Below, piece after piece: positions 60,840 to 64,000 of a stretch of DNA of 64,000 nucleotides (position 1 is its first letter; each line of letters begins with the position of its first letter). Source of the DNA: Anaerospora hongkongensis (lineage in GTDB: Bacteria > Bacillota > Negativicutes > Sporomusales > DSM-15969); the NCBI RefSeq assembly GCF_004339805.1, contig NZ_SLUI01000005.1, positions 1-64,000 of the forward strand, in the 5' to 3' direction. A program made the translations under genes and the position numbers. The notes below the pieces were generated by a model. It saw only the letters and a list, made by a program, of their open reading frames with translations. It searched no databases and was not told the DNA's origin.

Positions 60840-62285
60840 ATGCAAATCACGTTAGACAGAGCAATGCTGGAGCAGCTGGGCTTGCTCCTGATAGCCCTTA
60901 TCGGAATACTGGTGATTACCGCCAGACCCTTGTGCCGCTACATGATTAAGCTAATTAGCGATAATGCCGTCCACCTCATTTTAACAGAAAAATATTCAGA
61001 AAATCTGGCTGAGTTTCTGCCCTCTTTAAAACGCTTCTCCGTATTAAACGCGATCGAGATGAGCCTGCGGGCCGAAGAAGGCAAAGTCATCACCCGGCCG
61101 CTGGGAACGCCAAAGCATTTTCTCGGGTATGAAAACCTCATGTTTCAGCCCCATCAAATGACCAAGTTTCCTCTCCCTGTAACGGCGAAACTTGATATGT
61201 CGGTTGTGATTGCCCCCAAAGCAGAAAAACCGCTTACTATTCAAATACCGCTTATGATCGGGGCAATGGCCTATGGTCTGGCGTTGAGTGACGAGGCCAA
61301 AATCGCCTTGGCCAAAGCAGCTAATATCCTTAAGACCACTACCTGTTCCGGGGAAGGCCCGCTATTGCCAGAGGAAGAGGCCATCGCCGAGAAGTATGTG
61401 CTGCAAATCAGCCGCTGGTCCTGGGGAGAACGGACAGATGAACAAATTGCCGGCGCTTCGATGCTGGAGGTTCAAATGGGGCAAGGCGCTGATATGGGAG
61501 CGGCGCGCTTCGAAGCTGCTGAAATGGCAGGAAAAGCCCAAGAGCTGGGGCAGATAGCCCCAGGCGAATCACCTGCCTCTTACCCCGCCTCACCCGGTGT
61601 ATACACACCTGATGATTGGCCGGAATTTATGGCTAAGCTGCGCAAGCGGGCTAACGGAATTCCCATTGCTTTGAAGCTGATGGCGACAAACCACCTGGAG
61701 GATGACCTCGCTGTGGCACTGGAGCTTGGCTTTGATGCCGTTGTCCTGGATGGCGCCCAGGGGGGCGCCCACGCCTCAACTCCAATTAAGCAGGATGATT
61801 TTGGTATCCCCAGTCTCTATGCTCTGGTTCGGGCGAAGCGTTATTTACAAGGCCGCAATATTACCCTCATTGTGGCTGGCGGCTATTTTACCCCCGGCCA
61901 GTGCCTGAAAGCTCTGGCACTCGGCGCAGATGCCATTTATATGGCTACCGTTCCCCTTTTCGCCTTAGCCCACAATCAAGGCCAAAAGGTCCTTCCGTTT
62001 GAGCCGCTTACCACTCTGCTCTATTATCCTTCCCCTTCCAAAACAAAGCTTTCCATTGATAAGGCTGCCACTTACGTTGCCAATACTCTGACCTCCATGT
62101 CACTGGAAATGGAAGAAGCAATGCTTGCCCTGGGTAAAGCTTCTTTAAAAGAGCTGAGTTCCGATGACCTGGCAGCACTTGACCCGTATACGGCAAAAGT
62201 GACAGGTATAAATTTAGCCTACAGACCGAAAAGTAAAAATCGAAAAGTCAAGCCGCTGCATACGTTGAAGCCAGAATCACTTTAA
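60840..62285 (+). CDS. FMN-dependent glutamate-synthase-like protein
   Basis: 481 residues with an N-terminal membrane helix (GLLLIALIGILVITARPL). The TIM barrel has IPLMIGAMAYGLALSDEAKIALAKAANILKTTTCSGEGP, the FMN-site LDGAQGGAHASTP and VAGGYFTPGQCLKALALGADAIYMATVP. The fold matches the GltB FMN-binding domain, without the amidotransferase or the complete cluster region; the substrate is unknown. The start follows AAGGATGACCTGCC. Its end overlaps the convergent GNAT by nine bases. The 60633-60839 gap has no gene. Confidence 0.88.
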   Translation: MQITLDRAMLEQLGLLLIALIGILVITARPLCRYMIKLISDNAVHLILTEKYSENLAEFLPSLKRFSVLNAIEMSLRAEEGKVITRPLGTPKHFLGYENLMFQPHQMTKFPLPVTAKLDMSVVIAPKAEKPLTIQIPLMIGAMAYGLALSDEAKIALAKAANILKTTTCSGEGPLLPEEEAIAEKYVLQISRWSWGERTDEQIAGASMLEVQMGQGADMGAARFEAAEMAGKAQELGQIAPGESPASYPASPGVYTPDDWPEFMAKLRKRANGIPIALKLMATNHLEDDLAVALELGFDAVVLDGAQGGAHASTPIKQDDFGIPSLYALVRAKRYLQGRNITLIVAGGYFTPGQCLKALALGADAIYMATVPLFALAHNQGQKVLPFEPLTTLLYYPSPSKTKLSIDKAATYVANTLTSMSLEMEEAMLALGKASLKELSSDDLAALDPYTAKVTGINLAYRPKSKNRKVKPLHTLKPESL

Positions 62286-62726
62286 GGGCGAATGACTGCG
62301 CAGCATGTCGACATGGGGAATGCCATCCTCGAGATAAACGTTGGAAATCGGTACAAATCCCCAGGATCCGTAAAAATTACGTAAATACTCCTGCGCCTGA
62401 ATTTTGATTTGACCTGCATTTAACTTTTGCTCAACAAAACAGATCGCTCTCTCCAGCAGCTCCTGGGCAATGCCCTGACCGCGGTATTGCTTTTTCACAA
62501 GCACCCTGCCCAAGGCGGCTTGTCCAGCCGCTGTCCGGTAAATTCTCAAGTAAGCAGCAACTTTGCCCTCCTGCGCCTTGAATAGGTGATAGGCTGTCTG
62601 ATCTTTGCCATCAAGTTCGGCATACAGGCACTGCTGCTCCAAAACAAACACCTGAAACCGCACCTGCAAAATTGCGTAAAGCTCATCAACCGTAAGCTCC
62701 GCAAACGTTTTTAACTGCCACGACAT
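62277..62726 (-). CDS. ElaA-like GNAT acetyltransferase
   Basis: 149 residues: LYAILQVRFQVFVLEQQCLYAELDGKDQTAYHLF and VLVKKQYRGQGIAQELLERAI (acetyl-CoA loop Q/RxxGxG/A), ending GFVPISNVYLEDGIPHVDML as in the ElaA group. Substrate unknown. Starts after GATGGAGGAATAAACA. Its 3' end overlaps the FMN gene. Confidence 0.9.
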   Translation of the reverse strand: MSWQLKTFAELTVDELYAILQVRFQVFVLEQQCLYAELDGKDQTAYHLFKAQEGKVAAYLRIYRTAAGQAALGRVLVKKQYRGQGIAQELLERAICFVEQKLNAGQIKIQAQEYLRNFYGSWGFVPISNVYLEDGIPHVDMLRSHSPLK

Positions 62727-62767
62727 TGTTTATTCCTCCATCTTGTTACTGTCACACAAATACCACC

Positions 62768-62795
62768 AAGGGCTGCAGTCAGCTGCAGCCCTTTT
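62768..62795 (+). terminator. Hairpin in the 62.7-63.1 kb gap
   Basis: AAGGGCTGCAG / CTGCAGCCCTT then TTGC on the plus strand. It would stop plus-strand read-through from the FMN gene. The rest of 62796-62982 contains no gene, only an AT-rich TATCTTT/AAAGATA hairpin. Confidence 0.5.
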
Positions 62796-62982
62796 GCTAT
62801 GCCTGTATTTCTTCAATTTCAGCACTGCTCTTCCCCTGAAACAAGGCAGTCTTTGTAAAATATCAATCATTGGCATGCCGCCTTTACAAATTTAAAAATG
62901 CCTCATGAGATACAGCAAAAAACACGTATCTTTCTTATTATAAAAGATAGTGATAATTAAAATCAAATGAGGTGGAAATCTT

Positions 62983-63027
62983 ATGTATGCAATTGGCTTG
63001 GATATGGATCCAAATACCAAGGCATAA
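62983..63027 (+). CDS. Short ORF (14 codons) with a good ribosome site
   Basis: ATG TAT GCA ... GCA TAA encodes MYAIGLDMDPNTKA. It is preceded by AAATGAGGTGGAAATCTT, a fair ribosome binding site. It could be a leader peptide for the next gene or the remnant of a longer gene. Unsupported beyond its start signals. Confidence 0.3.
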   Translation: MYAIGLDMDPNTKA

Positions 63028-63037
63028 CCGGCCGGAC

Positions 63038-63066
63038 TTGCATCCCGCCCGTTATGCCCATATAAT
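63038..63066 (+). promoter_or_regulatory. Promoter of the Pro/Ala-rich gene
   Basis: TTGCAT (63038-63043), 17 bp, TATAAT (63061-63066). A TATGCCC/GGGCATA hairpin surrounds the -10. Confidence 0.65.
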
Positions 63067-63103
63067 AAGGGCATACGATTACGACATGTAACGGGGTGAT
63101 TTT

Positions 63104-63661
63104 ATGGCAACTGCACCGGTGCCTCCCTATAAACCAACACCACCGACTCCACCCGTAGTACCGGGCAGCTCTGCTGCTCATCCTGCCCAGCCTTCCCAGG
63201 CAGCACCAGCTACCGAGGCAAGCGCAGCTGCTGGCGGCAGCTTACAAAAATTTGAAGACCTGGGAAAGGCCTTTCAAGGCCAGACGGCGCAGCCACTATC
63301 GCCTGCCGCCAATACAGCCCTGCCGCAAGAAACTTCCCCTAAAGCCGGACAAGCAGCACTGCCAGTGCCTGCTGCCACGCCGGGCACAGCAACGGAGCAA
63401 ACAGCAGCGCAAACCATCCAGCCTGCTAAAAAGCTGCCCGATCCAAGTTCAACCGGTGCTTTATACAGCTGGTGCCTGGCACTTGTTGTTATTGCCGCTC
63501 TTGTACTGACAGGCCTGCATTTTTTTAAAAGCAACCGGGTAAAGGCACCACAGGAGGTGGCTAAAAAAGGTAAATCCCCACAGCCAGCTGCTGGAATGGA
63601 CATCACCACAGCATCACAAGATGCCCCCGCCAAGCCCAAAAGCAGCTTTGAAATCCGGGTA
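63104..63661 (+). CDS. Pro/Ala/Thr-rich single-TM protein, unknown
   Basis: 186 residues. The first ~110 are low-complexity Pro/Ala/Ser/Thr, with PPTPPVVPGSS and many PA/PQ pairs. One membrane helix follows at about 118-138 (LYSWCLALVVIAALVLTGLHFF), then KSNRVKAP and a second disordered region. Topology is uncertain: no N-terminal signal peptide, so the long N-terminal part may be cytoplasmic. It might be a cell-envelope spacer or a sporulation-related membrane protein. The start follows ACGGGGTGATTTT. Confidence 0.7.
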
Positions 63662-63664
63662 TAG

Positions 63665-63699
63665 AAAAAGGCTGTCGCAAAATGCGACAGCCTTTTTTT
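63665..63699. terminator. Bidirectional terminator between the Pro/Ala-rich gene and hutI
   Basis: AAAAAGGCTGTCGCA / TGCGACAGCCTTTTTTT, convergent genes on both sides. Confidence 0.9.
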
Positions 63700-63700
63700 G

Positions 63701-64000
63701 TTAGCCTACCACCCTTTTTCCCCGCTTTACAACTGTTTTTACCAGGTTTACGCCCCAGTGATAAAAGAGAAAGTTCAGATCAGGTGCATTCCATATTACA
63801 ATATCCCCCAGCTTACCTAGCTCAATACTGCCCGTACTACCGGACCGGTTAATCGCCGCCGCGCCATTCAGCGTAGCGGCAGTCAAGACCTGTTCCGGCG
63901 TCAGACGGTACTTTAGGCAGGCAATATTCATCGGGATCTGGAGAGACTCATTCGGGCAGGAGCCGGGATTAAAGTCGCTCGCTACCGCTACGGCAATTCC
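63701..64000 (-). CDS. hutI: Imidazolonepropionase, C-terminal part (cut by the window edge)
   Basis: The last 99 codons of an amidohydrolase that continues past the right edge. VAVASDFNPGSCPNESLQ and LTPEQVLTAATLNGAAAI, then LGKLGDIVIWNAPDLNFLFYHWGVNLVKTVVKRGK are characteristic of HutI. It hydrolyses imidazolonepropionate to formiminoglutamate in histidine breakdown. The SDFNPGS Asp is the metal-site residue. Confidence 0.9.
   Translation of the reverse strand, partial: GIAVAVASDFNPGSCPNESLQIPMNIACLKYRLTPEQVLTAATLNGAAAINRSGSTGSIELGKLGDIVIWNAPDLNFLFYHWGVNLVKTVVKRGKRVVG

Overview
The window reads as a chromosomal segment of a spore-forming, strictly anaerobic Gram-negative Firmicute, most likely of the Negativicutes (Sporomusaceae-like). 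This is inferred from gene content, not from an rRNA sequence. The supporting genes are a BofA/DUF2508/RecR/YbaB/DnaX/SRP-RNA/tRNA-Ser block in Bacillus-like order, pyruvate:ferredoxin oxidoreductase, a HydABC-type [FeFe] hydrogenase, a glycyl radical enzyme, periplasmic cobalt-chelatase and B12 genes, TRAP transport and sigma-54 control. Almost all genes lie on the minus strand. The exceptions are hxlR, a DUF4143 ATPase, an FMN-dependent glutamate-synthase-like protein and a Pro/Ala-rich membrane protein.

Layout. 1-0.2 kb: promoter, UP-like tract and boxA leader of an rRNA operon that runs off the left edge. 0.4-5.5 kb: P-loop protein, bofA, two DUF2508 paralogues, recR, ybaB, dnaX, SRP RNA, tRNA-Ser(GGA). 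5.7-14.4 kb: two M20 peptidase paralogues bracketing yjiH/yjiG, PFOR, ridA and a soluble chemoreceptor, which looks like a peptide/amino-acid fermentation block. 14.6-18.7 kb: glycyl radical enzyme, activase and GntR regulator with two matching operators. 18.8-22.1 kb: MBL hydrolase/HxlR, a DUF4143 ATPase between 78-bp direct repeats, tRNA-Ser(CGA). 22.2-27.9 kb: tadA, a MarR/DoxX/DODA operon, folA, pncB and a DUF362 ferredoxin-type protein. 28.0-34.6 kb: a cobalamin-riboswitch operon (cbiK, cbiL, BtuFCD-like importer, ABC-2 exporter). 34.6-40.5 kb: polysaccharide deacetylase, B12-type radical SAM protein, acyltransferase fused to a cNMP-binding domain, PAS histidine kinase. 40.6-45.4 kb: [FeFe] hydrogenase operon with Rex-like sites. 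45.5-46.2 kb: a pair of unknown small genes. 46.4-59.5 kb: hexuronate/aldonate catabolism (TRAP transporter, uxuA, LarA-like, MFS, lgoD-like, uxaA, uxaB) with a PrpR-type sigma-54 activator and a consensus -24/-12 promoter. 59.5-60.6 kb: a ykkC-type (guanidine-I-like) riboswitch in front of an unknown membrane protein, after a ClpP paralogue. 60.8-64 kb: FMN protein, GNAT, Pro/Ala-rich protein and the C-terminus of hutI.

How the parts fit. The carbon side funnels sugar acids (UxaB/UxaA, UxuA, LgoD-like) toward 2-keto-3-deoxygluconate, and amino acids or peptides toward pyruvate. PFOR then makes acetyl-CoA and reduced ferredoxin, and the hydrogenase disposes of or recovers the electrons. The isomerases UxaC/UxuB and the KDG kinase/aldolase are not in the window.

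Strongest candidates for something new: (i) a 116-nt element present twice (5128-5243 and 22005-22120) whose terminal helix is kept by compensatory changes; (ii) a ykkC-class riboswitch preceding a 3-TM protein with a Glu in TM1; (iii) the acyltransferase-cNMP fusion paired with a B12-type radical SAM enzyme; (iv) a glycyl radical enzyme with GCVVP where most relatives have GCVEP; (v) the repeat-flanked DUF4143 cassette beside tRNA-Ser.
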